From contig JAHDWP010000021.1 in assembly GCA_023382715.1 (NCBI GenBank), positions 7,723 through 56,795 on the forward strand: 49,073 nucleotides of DNA, read 5' to 3'. This DNA is from Anaerolineae bacterium. GTDB taxonomy: Bacteria > Chloroflexota > Anaerolineae > Aggregatilineales > Aggregatilineaceae. Positions within the stretch are counted from its first letter, which is position 1, and every line of letters starts with the position of its first letter. A model generated the notes under the pieces. The model saw only the letters and a list, made by a program, of their open reading frames with translations, was not told where the DNA came from and searched no databases. This document shows positions 25,547 through 33,419 of the stretch, piece by piece. The position numbers and the translations under genes are program-made.

Positions 25547-26686
25547 ATGAAAAGATTCAGGCTCAATCTCGCACCGTATCTGCTGATCCTGCCCTCGTTT
25601 ATCTACCTGGCCGTGTTCTTCGCCTGGCCGATGGTGCGCTCGCTGCAACTGGCCTTCGTGCGCGACAGCCCGATCCTGCCGGTGCTCAGCGAGCCAGAAG
25701 ACAAGGCCGATGTCGTCGGGCACCTGGAAATGCAGGTGGATGTGGCGGTGGTGGATCGCGTCAAGCGCGACGAGGTGCTGCCCAACGGGCGCACGCGCCC
25801 CGTTTACTGGTTCAAGATCGCCAGCGAGACCGAGGACGGCGACCTGGTGGAGGGCTGGGTGCACCAGAAGAACCTGTTCATCAAGTCGCGCACAGAGTCG
25901 GACACAGCCCGCGTGGTCAGCGGGGAGGGCGCGAAAGAGTGGACGCTCGATTACGTCAAGCGCATGGTCAACGACTACCGCTTCCGCGAGGCGCTGCAAA
26001 CCACGCTGCTGCTGATCGTGCTCATTCTGCCGATCCAGTTCGTGCTGGCCATCATCATGGCCCTGGTGCTGCAATCGCAACTGCGGGGCAACAGTCTTTT
26101 CCTGTACATTTACGCCATCCCGCTGGGCATCTCCGACCTGGCCGCCGGCCTGGTCTGGGTGACGATCTTCACTCAGCGCGGCTATCTGAACACGTTTCTC
26201 CAGCAATTGGGACTCATTGACCAGCCGTATATCTTTCTCTCCGCCCAGAACCGGCACTGGATGATCGTGGCCATTGTGCTGGCCGAGGTCTGGCGGGCCA
26301 CGTCCATTGTCATGGTCATCGTCGTGTCGGGCTTGCAGGCCATCCCGCGCGAATACCTGGAGGCGGGCGAGCTGTTCGGGGCCAGCCTGTGGCAGCGCCT
26401 GCGCCACATCACGCTGCCGCTGCTCAAGCCGAGCCTACAGGTGGCGCTCATCCTGCGCACGATTCTGGCTTTCCAGGTGTTCGCGGTGGTGGTGGCCATC
26501 ACCGGCGGGCGCGTGCTGACCGTGCTGGCCTACGAGACGTACCGCTGGTACGACCCCGGCGACAGCGGCTTCAACAACCCCAACATGGCGGCGGCCTATG
26601 CCGGGTTCATCATGCTGATCTCGCTGGCCTTCGCCGTGTTCTACCTGCGCACCGTCCGCACCCAAGAGGAGGCAGCCAGAGAATGA
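25547..26686 (+). CDS. Sugar ABC transporter permease, MalF/UgpA type, with inserted SH3-like domain
   Basis: A 379-residue permease, about 80-90 residues longer than typical UgpA/MsmF-type subunits. The first transmembrane segment (PYLLILPSFIYLAVFFAWPM) is followed by an insert of roughly residues 45-125. The insert reads like a bacterial SH3 domain: ILPVLSEPEDKADVVGHLEM, then YWFKIASE and EGWVHQKNLFI. The normal family sequence resumes at WTLDYVKRMVNDYRFREALQ, with five more membrane segments and the EAA loop EYLEAGELFGASLWQRLRHI. By topology the insert faces the outside, as the MalF P2 loop does, and may contact the binding protein or cell wall. Ends with a 4-bp overlap into the next permease gene. 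Confidence 0.92.
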   Translation: MKRFRLNLAPYLLILPSFIYLAVFFAWPMVRSLQLAFVRDSPILPVLSEPEDKADVVGHLEMQVDVAVVDRVKRDEVLPNGRTRPVYWFKIASETEDGDLVEGWVHQKNLFIKSRTESDTARVVSGEGAKEWTLDYVKRMVNDYRFREALQTTLLLIVLILPIQFVLAIIMALVLQSQLRGNSLFLYIYAIPLGISDLAAGLVWVTIFTQRGYLNTFLQQLGLIDQPYIFLSAQNRHWMIVAIVLAEVWRATSIVMVIVVSGLQAIPREYLEAGELFGASLWQRLRHITLPLLKPSLQVALILRTILAFQVFAVVVAITGGRVLTVLAYETYRWYDPGDSGFNNPNMAAAYAGFIMLISLAFAVFYLRTVRTQEEAARE

Positions 26687-27534
26687 CCACTCGCGCGCTC
26701 GACCCCGTGCAGCGCCGCGCCATTCGCCGGCGGCAGCTCAACCGGGCCGGCGTCTACGCGCTGGCGATCCTGATCGCGCTCTGGATTCTGCTGCCGATCT
26801 GGCTGATCGGCACCATGGCCTTCAGCACGCGCAGCGATGTGTACGGCTTCCCCAAACAGATGGCGCCGATCCCGTTCACCACCGACACGATGCAGTTCTT
26901 CATCAACCAGCCGGGCATCCTGGACGGCACGCGCAACAGCATCGTGGTCGCTGTGCTCACGCTGGCGCTGTCCACGCTCATTGCGGCGCCCGCCGGCTAT
27001 GCCATCTCGCGCTATGTCTTCGTGGGGCGCGATGCGTTCCGCCTGAGCATCCTGGCTGTGCGCGCCTTCCCCATCGTGATCCTGGCGGTGCCGCTGGCGG
27101 TAACCTTCATCGAGTGGGGCATGTTCGACAAGGTGTACAGCGTGGCGCTGATGCACACCGCCCTGACGCTGCCCACGACCATCCTGGTCGTGTCGAGCGT
27201 GTTCGCCAGCGTCCCGCGCGAGTTTGAGGAGGCGGCCAAAGTCTTCGGCTGCAACGCCTACCAGGCGTTCATGCGCGTGGTGCTGCCGCTGGTGCTGCCC
27301 GGCATCGCCGCTTCGGCGATCTTCACTTTCGTCATGTCGTGGAACGAGGTGTTCGCGGCCACGCTGCTGACCATTCGCAACCGGACGCTGCCCGCGCTGA
27401 TCCTCTACCAGCTCAACAAGTCGTCGTTGCAGTTTCAGTACGCTGGCGGCTTCTTCATGCTCGTCCCGTCGCTGATCTTCATCTTCTTCATCCGGCGCTA
27501 CCTGTTCAACATGTGGGGCCAGATCACGAAATAG
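26683..27534 (+). CDS. Sugar ABC transporter permease, MalG/UgpE type
   Basis: A 283-residue membrane protein with about six transmembrane segments. A cytoplasmic Arg-rich tail (RRAIRRRQLNR) precedes the first. The EAA loop EFEEAAKVFGCNAYQAFMRVVLP is intact, and the FVMSWNEVFAATLL segment is typical of MalG-type subunits. I start at ATG 26683, which overlaps the stop of the MalF-type gene by four bases; upstream in-frame codons are out of family. It pairs with the SH3-containing permease and ends 10 bp before the ATPase gene. Confidence 0.94.
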   Translation: MTTRALDPVQRRAIRRRQLNRAGVYALAILIALWILLPIWLIGTMAFSTRSDVYGFPKQMAPIPFTTDTMQFFINQPGILDGTRNSIVVAVLTLALSTLIAAPAGYAISRYVFVGRDAFRLSILAVRAFPIVILAVPLAVTFIEWGMFDKVYSVALMHTALTLPTTILVVSSVFASVPREFEEAAKVFGCNAYQAFMRVVLPLVLPGIAASAIFTFVMSWNEVFAATLLTIRNRTLPALILYQLNKSSLQFQYAGGFFMLVPSLIFIFFIRRYLFNMWGQITK

Positions 27535-27544
27535 GGGGAAGACT

Positions 27545-28657
27545 ATGGCTGAAATCCGCGTTGAGAATGCAGTCAAGACATTCGGCAAGGTGGTCGCCGT
27601 AGATCATGTGAGCCTCGCCGTCAGAGAGCACGAGTTCGTCGTGCTGCTGGGGCCGAGCGGCTGCGGCAAGACCACGCTGCTGCGGGCCATTGCCGGGCTG
27701 GGCCTGGTGGATTCGGGGCGGATCATGATCGGCGACCGCGACGTGACCTATCTGCCCCCCAAAGACCGCAACATCTCGATGGTCTTCCAGAGTTACGCCA
27801 TCTTCCCCCATATGCGCGTATTCGATAACATCGCCTTTGGCCTGAAGATGAAGCGGGTGCCGAAGGATGAGATCAGGCGGCGCGTGCAGTCGGCGGCGGA
27901 GCTGCTGCATATCGAGAACTTTCTGGAACGCTACCCGTCGCAGATGAGCGGCGGCCAGCGCCAGCGCGTGGCGGTGGCCCGCGCCATCGCCGTGCACGCC
28001 GAAGTGCTGCTGATGGACGAGCCGCTCAGCAACCTGGACGCGCTGCTGCGCCTGGAGATGCGCGCCGAGCTTAAGCGCCTGCTGGCCGAGCTGAAGGCGA
28101 CGACGGTCTACGTGACGCACGATCAGATCGAGGCGCTGAGCATGGGCGACCGCATCGCCGTCATGCGCGAGGGCCGGATTCTCCAGTTCGATTCGCCGAC
28201 CACCGTCTATGACATGCCCGCCGACCGCTTCGTCGCGGGCTTCATCGGCACGCCGCCGATGAACTTCCTGGAAGGGCAGGTGCGCCAGCAGGACGGGGCC
28301 GTCCGCATCTATATCGGCGACTACGCTCTCAAGCCCATCCCGGAGATGGCCGGGATGCTGGCGCGCTACGATGGTCAGCCGATCGTCGCCGGCATCCGCG
28401 CCGAGAACATGGAGGCGCTGAGCCAGCCCGCCGAGGACGCGCTGAAAGTCACCGTGCTGGTGGTGGAGCCCCTGGGATCGCAGAACCTGCTGACCATCCG
28501 CATCGGCGCCGACATCATCAAGGTCGCCACCCACCCGGACTTCCGGGCCGCGCCCGACCAGGACATCTGGATACGCTTCCCCAGCGACAAGATTCGCTGG
28601 ATTGACCGCGACAGCGGCAAGACGCTGCTCCCCGACCTGGATGAGCTGATGGCATGA
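27545..28657 (+). CDS. Sugar ABC transporter ATP-binding protein, MalK/UgpC/MsmK type
   Basis: A 370-residue ATPase with Walker A GPSGCGKTT, Q-loop VFQSYAIFPHMR, signature MSGGQRQR, Walker B VLLMDEPLSNLD, switch VTHDQIEA and the C-terminal OB/TOBE domains of sugar importers (PPMNFLEG, GIRAENMEAL). It drives the two permeases encoded upstream. GGGGGAAG before the ATG serves as ribosome-binding site. Its last codons overlap the following glycosidase-like gene by four bases (ATGA), so import and hydrolysis are coupled. Confidence 0.95.
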   Translation: MAEIRVENAVKTFGKVVAVDHVSLAVREHEFVVLLGPSGCGKTTLLRAIAGLGLVDSGRIMIGDRDVTYLPPKDRNISMVFQSYAIFPHMRVFDNIAFGLKMKRVPKDEIRRRVQSAAELLHIENFLERYPSQMSGGQRQRVAVARAIAVHAEVLLMDEPLSNLDALLRLEMRAELKRLLAELKATTVYVTHDQIEALSMGDRIAVMREGRILQFDSPTTVYDMPADRFVAGFIGTPPMNFLEGQVRQQDGAVRIYIGDYALKPIPEMAGMLARYDGQPIVAGIRAENMEALSQPAEDALKVTVLVVEPLGSQNLLTIRIGADIIKVATHPDFRAAPDQDIWIRFPSDKIRWIDRDSGKTLLPDLDELMA

Positions 28658-30456
28658 GCGAGACCAGGGGAGGGCGGGCGCTGGATCCCGCCCGGCACAG
28701 CAAGCCGCTGGACTTTGGGGCGGACGGCGTCATCGGCAGCGTGGACGCGAGCGGGCGCCTGATCGCGCTCAATACCTACCACGAACGGGTGGGGTTTGTC
28801 ACGCTGACGACGGCGGATCCCTTTCCCGAAAGCCAGCGCTATAACCCGGACGCGGTGCGCCATTATCGCGCCGGGCTGGCGCTGCTGGACGGCTGCGGGC
28901 CACAGCTCGCTGCGCCGGTCAGCGGGCGCACCGCGCGGCTGCTGGCCGACGCCATCCCCCAGGTGACCCTGACCCTGGCCGACGGGACGTCCGCCACCAT
29001 GACCGCCTGGGCGGGCGGCGGCGGGGCCTTCCAGCGGTGGACGGTGAGCGCGCCGTATCGCTGGCGCGGGCGGCTGGCGCTGCAGCGCTGCGCCTACACC
29101 CAACTGACCGAGGGCGGCCCGCTGCCCATGCCACCCCTCCAGACGCGCGCCCGGTTCGCCGATGGCGTGCTCACCGTCGAGAATCCTGCGCTCCCCTGGG
29201 CGGCGGCCATCGCCGGCTTTCCGCCGGGCGAAGCGTGGGAGCGGGGCGCCGACGGCCCGCTCGACGTGGATATGGGCGGCACGCCAGGGACGACAACGCT
29301 CGTCTACGGGTTTGGCCCCACAGCGCCCGGGGCGCGCGCGGCGGCGCTGCGCCTGGCCCAGGACCCGGCCCTGGGCCTGGAAGCCGCGTGCCAGGCGTGG
29401 CGCGCGCGCTTCGACGGCGCGCCCGGCGATCTCATCGTGCGGCGCGGCCTGGGCTATGGGCTGATGCTCGCTGTGCCGGTGGGCGAGACGCGCTGCATCC
29501 TCACCGATCACATGCTGCTGCCGCTCTCGTGGAACCGCGACGCCTACTACGTGGCCCGCGCGCTGCTGTCGTGGCGGCGGGAGATGGGCGATGTGGTGCG
29601 CCGGCATCTGCTGTGGATGTTCGAGGTGGCCGAACGGCCCGCTGGGGAGTGGGGGCGCTGCTACCTGGCCAACGGGCAGATCAAAGACGCGGCGTTCCAG
29701 CTTGACCAGCAGCTTTTTCCCCTGCTGGAGCTGGCCGAATACGTCAGCGAGACCGGTGACCGCGCCACCTGGGAGCGGCTGCGCCCCGCCGTCGGGCCGC
29801 TGGTGGAGAGGCTGCTGGTGCGCAAGGCGGCGCGCGCCTGGCTCTTCCCCACCGACGAGACGCCCGCCGACGATCCGGTGGCGCTGCCCTATCATCTCTC
29901 CAGCCACATGCTGCTATGGCACACCTTTCGGCGGCTCGCCGCGCTGGGCGCTGACGCGCGCCTGGAGGAGATCGCCGAGAACGTGCGCCGATCGGTTTTC
30001 GAGCACTTCACGGCGGCGCGCGACGGGCAGACGCTCTACGCCTACGCGACCGATGGGGCGGGGCGCCACCATTTCTACCACGACGCCAACGACATCCCGC
30101 TGATCCTGGCCCCGCTGTGGGGCTTCACGCCGGCCAGCGATCCGGCCTGGCGGGCGACGGTGGATTTCGCCTTCTCAGAGGCGAACGAAGGCGGCTGCTA
30201 TGCGGGGCGGCTGGGATCGGTGCACACGCGCGCGCCCTGGCCGCTGGGCGACGTGCAGGACGCGCTGGCCGCCCGGCTGCTGGGCGACGCCGAGCGGGAG
30301 CGGCGGGCCTGGGCGCACCTGGATGACGCGCTGCAGTGGGACGGGGCGCTGCCCGAAGCCTGCCATCCGGCGACGGGGGCGGTCGTCTCGCGGCACTGGT
30401 TCGCCTGGCCGAACGCGGCAGCGGCCTGCCTGGCGCTGGGGGCGTTCGGCGCGTAG
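28654..30456 (+). CDS. GH125-like (alpha/alpha)6-barrel glycoside hydrolase
   Basis: A 600-residue protein with no signal peptide. The N-terminal 240 residues are beta-rich; the C-terminal 350 residues look like an (alpha/alpha)6 barrel. LSWNRDAYYVARALL (Asp296), DAAFQLDQQLFPLLELAEYV (Asp351) and YHDANDIPLILAPLWGF (Asp477, Asp480) line up in order with the WIRDS, WERKYEIDS and MDDANVPS motifs of GH125 exo-alpha-mannosidases, though the match is distant and GH125 proteins are shorter (about 430). It may be a divergent alpha-mannosidase or a new family in the same fold. Position as last gene of the LacI-controlled importer operon, coupled by 4 bp to the ATPase gene, suggests it processes the imported glycoside in the cytoplasm. 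Confidence 0.7.
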   Translation: MSETRGGRALDPARHSKPLDFGADGVIGSVDASGRLIALNTYHERVGFVTLTTADPFPESQRYNPDAVRHYRAGLALLDGCGPQLAAPVSGRTARLLADAIPQVTLTLADGTSATMTAWAGGGGAFQRWTVSAPYRWRGRLALQRCAYTQLTEGGPLPMPPLQTRARFADGVLTVENPALPWAAAIAGFPPGEAWERGADGPLDVDMGGTPGTTTLVYGFGPTAPGARAAALRLAQDPALGLEAACQAWRARFDGAPGDLIVRRGLGYGLMLAVPVGETRCILTDHMLLPLSWNRDAYYVARALLSWRREMGDVVRRHLLWMFEVAERPAGEWGRCYLANGQIKDAAFQLDQQLFPLLELAEYVSETGDRATWERLRPAVGPLVERLLVRKAARAWLFPTDETPADDPVALPYHLSSHMLLWHTFRRLAALGADARLEEIAENVRRSVFEHFTAARDGQTLYAYATDGAGRHHFYHDANDIPLILAPLWGFTPASDPAWRATVDFAFSEANEGGCYAGRLGSVHTRAPWPLGDVQDALAARLLGDAERERRAWAHLDDALQWDGALPEACHPATGAVVSRHWFAWPNAAAACLALGAFGA

Positions 30457-30519
30457 CGGGCGGTATCCCGCAGGGACGTGTGGCGACATACCCCGGCGCG
30501 AGCCGGCGCTCGAAGACTC

Positions 30520-30553
30520 AGACTTCCGAAGTTTTCGAAAACTTCGGAAGTCT
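30520..30553. repeat. Perfect 34-bp palindrome (copy 2 of CTTCCGAAG element)
   Basis: AGACTTCCGAAGTTTTC (30520-30536) is followed directly by its exact reverse complement to 30553. It shares the CTTCCGAAGTT/AACTTCGGAAG arms with 18,063-18,089. It starts 63 bp after the GH125-like gene stop and could form a long hairpin that ends that transcript, although there is no T-run. Its perfect two-fold symmetry could also bind a dimeric protein. Confidence 0.9.
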
Positions 30554-30573
30554 TACTGGATCGCCCCACTTGC

Positions 30574-30634
30574 TTGACTCGCCACTCGGCCTGTCATATG
30601 ATGAAAGCACCGTCAATACAAGACCGTACATGTA
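30574..30634 (+). promoter_or_regulatory. Promoter and TACATGTA operator of the GntR-LacI regulator gene
   Basis: TTGACT (30574-30579), a 17-base spacer and TATGAT (30597-30602) make a close match to the sigma70 consensus. The leader is about 28 bases and contains the palindrome TACATGTA (30627-30634), ending three bases before the ATG. There is no Shine-Dalgarno sequence. A dimeric GntR-type protein bound here would block both transcription and the translation start, which suggests autoregulation. Confidence 0.65.
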
Positions 30635-30637
30635 TGT

Positions 30638-31780
30638 ATGAAACCGTTTACACTTGCCCGCGAAAGCGCTCTGCCTCTGCACCGGCAGCTTCTCAACGAG
30701 CTGCGCCATGCCATCCTGACGGGTGAACTCAAGGCGCACGACCAGTTGCCCGGCGAGCTGGAGCTGGTGGTCCAACTGGGGATCAGCCGCGCGACGATCC
30801 GCCGGGCGTGGGAGTCCGCGCTGGAAGAAGGGCTGCTCTACCGCGTGGCGGGCAAGGGGACTTATGTCTCGGACCTGCAGCCCCCCCTGCCCAGGCGCAA
30901 GATTGTTGGGTTCCTGGTGCCCGGCTTTCACAGCGCGTTTGACAGCCAACTGCTGGCCGGCGCGGAGAATGTTCTGCGCTCGCAGGGGTATGGCGTGCTC
31001 TTCGCCTGCACCGAGCGCAATGTGGACGAGGAGAACCGGCTGCTGCGCGAAATGTGCGACGACAGCGTGGCCGGGCTGCTGATCTGGCCGGCGGTCACCG
31101 CGGTTTCTAACGGGCGCTATCTTCTGAGCGCCCACTGTCGCCTGCCGATTGTGCTGCTCGACCGCCCGCTGCCGGGGCTGGCGCTGCCTTGTGTGACCAG
31201 CCACAACTACCTGGGGGGGATGGAGGCCACCCATCATCTGCTGGCGCTGGGGCATCGCGAGGTTGCTTTTCTGGCCAGCCCGCTGCTGGACCTGTGGCCC
31301 ATCGCGGAGCGTTTCCGCGCCTATCAGGAGGCGATGCGCAGCGCGAGCCTGGAGCCGCTGCCGCCGCTGCTGATCGGTCCGCGCGAGGAGATCAGGGTGG
31401 ATGCGGTGCGCCGTTCGGTGGCCGAAGCCTACGCCAGCGAAATCGCTGATCTGGCGCGGGCGCTGGCGCATCCTGGCCGCCCGACGGCGATCTTTGCCAT
31501 GAACGATCTGATGGCCCTGCTGACCGTCATTGCGGCGGGCCAGGCGGGGCTGCGCGTCCCGCACGACCTATCGGTGGTCGGCTTCGACAATCTCAGCCTG
31601 GTCGAGCACTTCGCCCCACCGCTGACTACGGTCGCTCAAGACCCGTTCAAGATGGGGGCTGAGGCGGCCCGGCGTTTGCTGACAATCGTTGAGGGAGAGC
31701 CAGCAAACGACGTGTGGACATTGCTGCCAACCCGCCTGATAGTCCGCGCCTCCACAGCCCCGCCCCCCGGAAGGAGGTGA
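30638..31780 (+). CDS. GntR-LacI hybrid transcriptional regulator (AraR-like architecture)
   Basis: A 380-residue regulator. Residues 1-75 form a GntR winged helix (LHRQLLNELRHAILTGELKA, GISRATIRRAWESALEEGLL, GKGTYVSDL). From about residue 88 the protein is a LacI-type periplasmic-binding-protein sensor (KIVGFLVPGFHSAFDSQLLAG through SVVGFDNLSLVEHFAPPLTTV). This domain combination is the one used by AraR of Bacillus. It heads the second sugar-importer operon, 188 bp before the binding-protein gene, and should respond to that operon's substrate. Its stop codon lies inside a perfect Shine-Dalgarno-like AAGGAGGTGACC (31,771-31,782). Confidence 0.93.
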   Translation: MKPFTLARESALPLHRQLLNELRHAILTGELKAHDQLPGELELVVQLGISRATIRRAWESALEEGLLYRVAGKGTYVSDLQPPLPRRKIVGFLVPGFHSAFDSQLLAGAENVLRSQGYGVLFACTERNVDEENRLLREMCDDSVAGLLIWPAVTAVSNGRYLLSAHCRLPIVLLDRPLPGLALPCVTSHNYLGGMEATHHLLALGHREVAFLASPLLDLWPIAERFRAYQEAMRSASLEPLPPLLIGPREEIRVDAVRRSVAEAYASEIADLARALAHPGRPTAIFAMNDLMALLTVIAAGQAGLRVPHDLSVVGFDNLSLVEHFAPPLTTVAQDPFKMGAEAARRLLTIVEGEPANDVWTLLPTRLIVRASTAPPPGRR

Positions 31781-31968
31781 CCCTCAAAAGGATAGCCAAT
31801 TCTGTGACTTAAAGCTACCCATCATATGCCGTATGAGACCGCCAGACGACGATTCGGCGCCCGCTGAGGGGTGTTCTGTCATCCCAGCGGGGCGGGTGTC
31901 CGCGCCGATTGGCACGGCGGTCAGCTAGCCAGCCGTTCGAATTTAGTGGTTATGGAGGCATTCACCCC

Positions 31969-33345
31969 ATGTCACGTTCCAAGTTCCTTACCCTTCTGCT
32001 GGTGACCGTCCTGGCTCTGGGCGCGCTGAATATCGGCCTGGTCCAGGCCCAGGAACCGGTCAAAGTCACGATCACCTGCCGCTGTGTGGTGGGTGGCGTG
32101 AACCACAACCTCGCCGTATGGCTGACTACTTTCACCATCCCCACTTTCGAAGAGGCGATGGCAGCGCAGGGCACGCCGATTGATGTCGAGCTGGTCGAGT
32201 TTGGCGGCGGCGACGAGCAGCTCAAGGAGCAGTACGCGCTCGACCTGAGCGTCGGCAGCGGCTACGACATCATCTCCTTCGACGGCTTCTGGGTGCCGGA
32301 GTTTGTCGGGGCCGGGCTGCTCAAGCCGCTGGCGGAAGTGGTCGGCCCGGAAGTCAATGACTGGGAAGGCTGGGGCCACATCTCGGACGGCATCCAGGCC
32401 ATCCTGTCCTATCAGGGCGAGCGCTACGGTATCCCCGCCGGCACTGACGTCCGCCAGATCTTCTACCGCAAGGACCTCTTCGAGCAGGCCGGCATCGCGC
32501 TGCCCTGGCAGCCGACAAGCTGGGAAGAGGTGCTGGACACGGCCCGCACGCTGAAGGAAGCCGGAATCGAGACTCCGTTGCAGGTCAATGCGGGCACAGC
32601 GATGGGCGAGGCCACGACCATGCAGGGCTACTTCATGGTGCTGCTGGGCGCGGGCCATCACCTGTACGACTTTGACGATGGCAAGTGGATCATCAAGAGT
32701 CAGGGCATTCTCGACACGCTCAACTTCTACAAGACTGTCTACGTGGACGAGGGGCTGGGCGACGCCCGCATGCAGCTTCTGCAGGACGGGCGCAACCGCT
32801 CGTTCGTCGGCTTCCGCGATGGCCAGATCGCCATGCTGGTTGAGGGCGACTGGTTCTGGCGCTCGGTGATCGCGCCGGGGTCGGAGACCGCCGTCGAGAA
32901 CCGCAACGAGGTGGTTGGCTGGGCGATGATGCCGGCCAAGGAGCCGGGTGCGGGCTATCGCGGCCAGGACTTCGTCAGCATCTCCGGCGGCACCGGCTGG
33001 CTGATCAACCCCAACACCCCGCATCCGAAGGAGGCGTGGGCGTTCCTCTCGTACATGTCGAGCCGGGACCAGGTGCGCGCCTTCGAACTGATGCAGCCGC
33101 GCATCAGCTTCCGCGACGATGTGGAAGTGGCCGGCGACCCGGTGATGACGGCCATGGCCAACGCGCTGCTCCAGTACTCGACTGTGCGGCCCATGCTGCC
33201 GGAGTACCCGCTGATCTCCACCGAGATTCAGCTCATGACCGAGCGCGTGGTTTCCGGCGAGATGTCGCCTGAAGAGGCGATGGACGCCTTCGCCGAGGCG
33301 GTGACCGAGATCGCGGGCGCGGACAACGTCAAGACGCTTGAGTAG
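31969..33345 (+). CDS. Sugar ABC transporter substrate-binding protein (family 1)
   Basis: A 458-residue secreted binding protein. The signal peptide of about 27 residues ends GLVQA before QEPV and lacks a lipobox cysteine; a CRC pair follows in the mature N-terminus (VTITCRCVVGG). Family-1 features include EEAMAAQGTPIDVELVEF, YDIISFDGFWVPEFVGAG, YGIPAGTDVRQIFYRKDLFE and GGTGWLINPNTPHPKEAWAF. A sugar or polyol ligand is likely. I start at ATG 31969, which has GGAGG upstream; an upstream in-frame ATG lacks a signal peptide directly behind it. It precedes a 26-bp palindromic hairpin and the permease genes. Confidence 0.92.
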   Translation: MSRSKFLTLLLVTVLALGALNIGLVQAQEPVKVTITCRCVVGGVNHNLAVWLTTFTIPTFEEAMAAQGTPIDVELVEFGGGDEQLKEQYALDLSVGSGYDIISFDGFWVPEFVGAGLLKPLAEVVGPEVNDWEGWGHISDGIQAILSYQGERYGIPAGTDVRQIFYRKDLFEQAGIALPWQPTSWEEVLDTARTLKEAGIETPLQVNAGTAMGEATTMQGYFMVLLGAGHHLYDFDDGKWIIKSQGILDTLNFYKTVYVDEGLGDARMQLLQDGRNRSFVGFRDGQIAMLVEGDWFWRSVIAPGSETAVENRNEVVGWAMMPAKEPGAGYRGQDFVSISGGTGWLINPNTPHPKEAWAFLSYMSSRDQVRAFELMQPRISFRDDVEVAGDPVMTAMANALLQYSTVRPMLPEYPLISTEIQLMTERVVSGEMSPEEAMDAFAEAVTEIAGADNVKTLE

Positions 33346-33373
33346 CTGCGGCGCTTCGCTGCGCCAACGACAT

Positions 33374-33399
33374 GGGGCCAGGCCGCGCGGCCTGGCCCC
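33374..33399 (+). promoter_or_regulatory. Perfect 26-bp inverted repeat between binding-protein and permease genes
   Basis: GGGGCCAGGCCGC (33374-33386) is immediately followed by its exact reverse complement to 33399. It begins 28 bp after the binding-protein stop and ends 20 bp before the GTG start of the permease gene. No T-run follows. It probably acts as an intercistronic stabiliser or a barrier that reduces permease synthesis. Confidence 0.85.
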
Positions 33400-33419
33400 C
33401 CAGTCTTCTGGAGCGCACC

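Noticed and set aside
31771-31816. Leader peptide starting at the GTG within AAGGAGGTGACC
   Set aside because: The start would lie inside the Shine-Dalgarno sequence itself and give only 11 codons, so ribosomes could not use it as placed.
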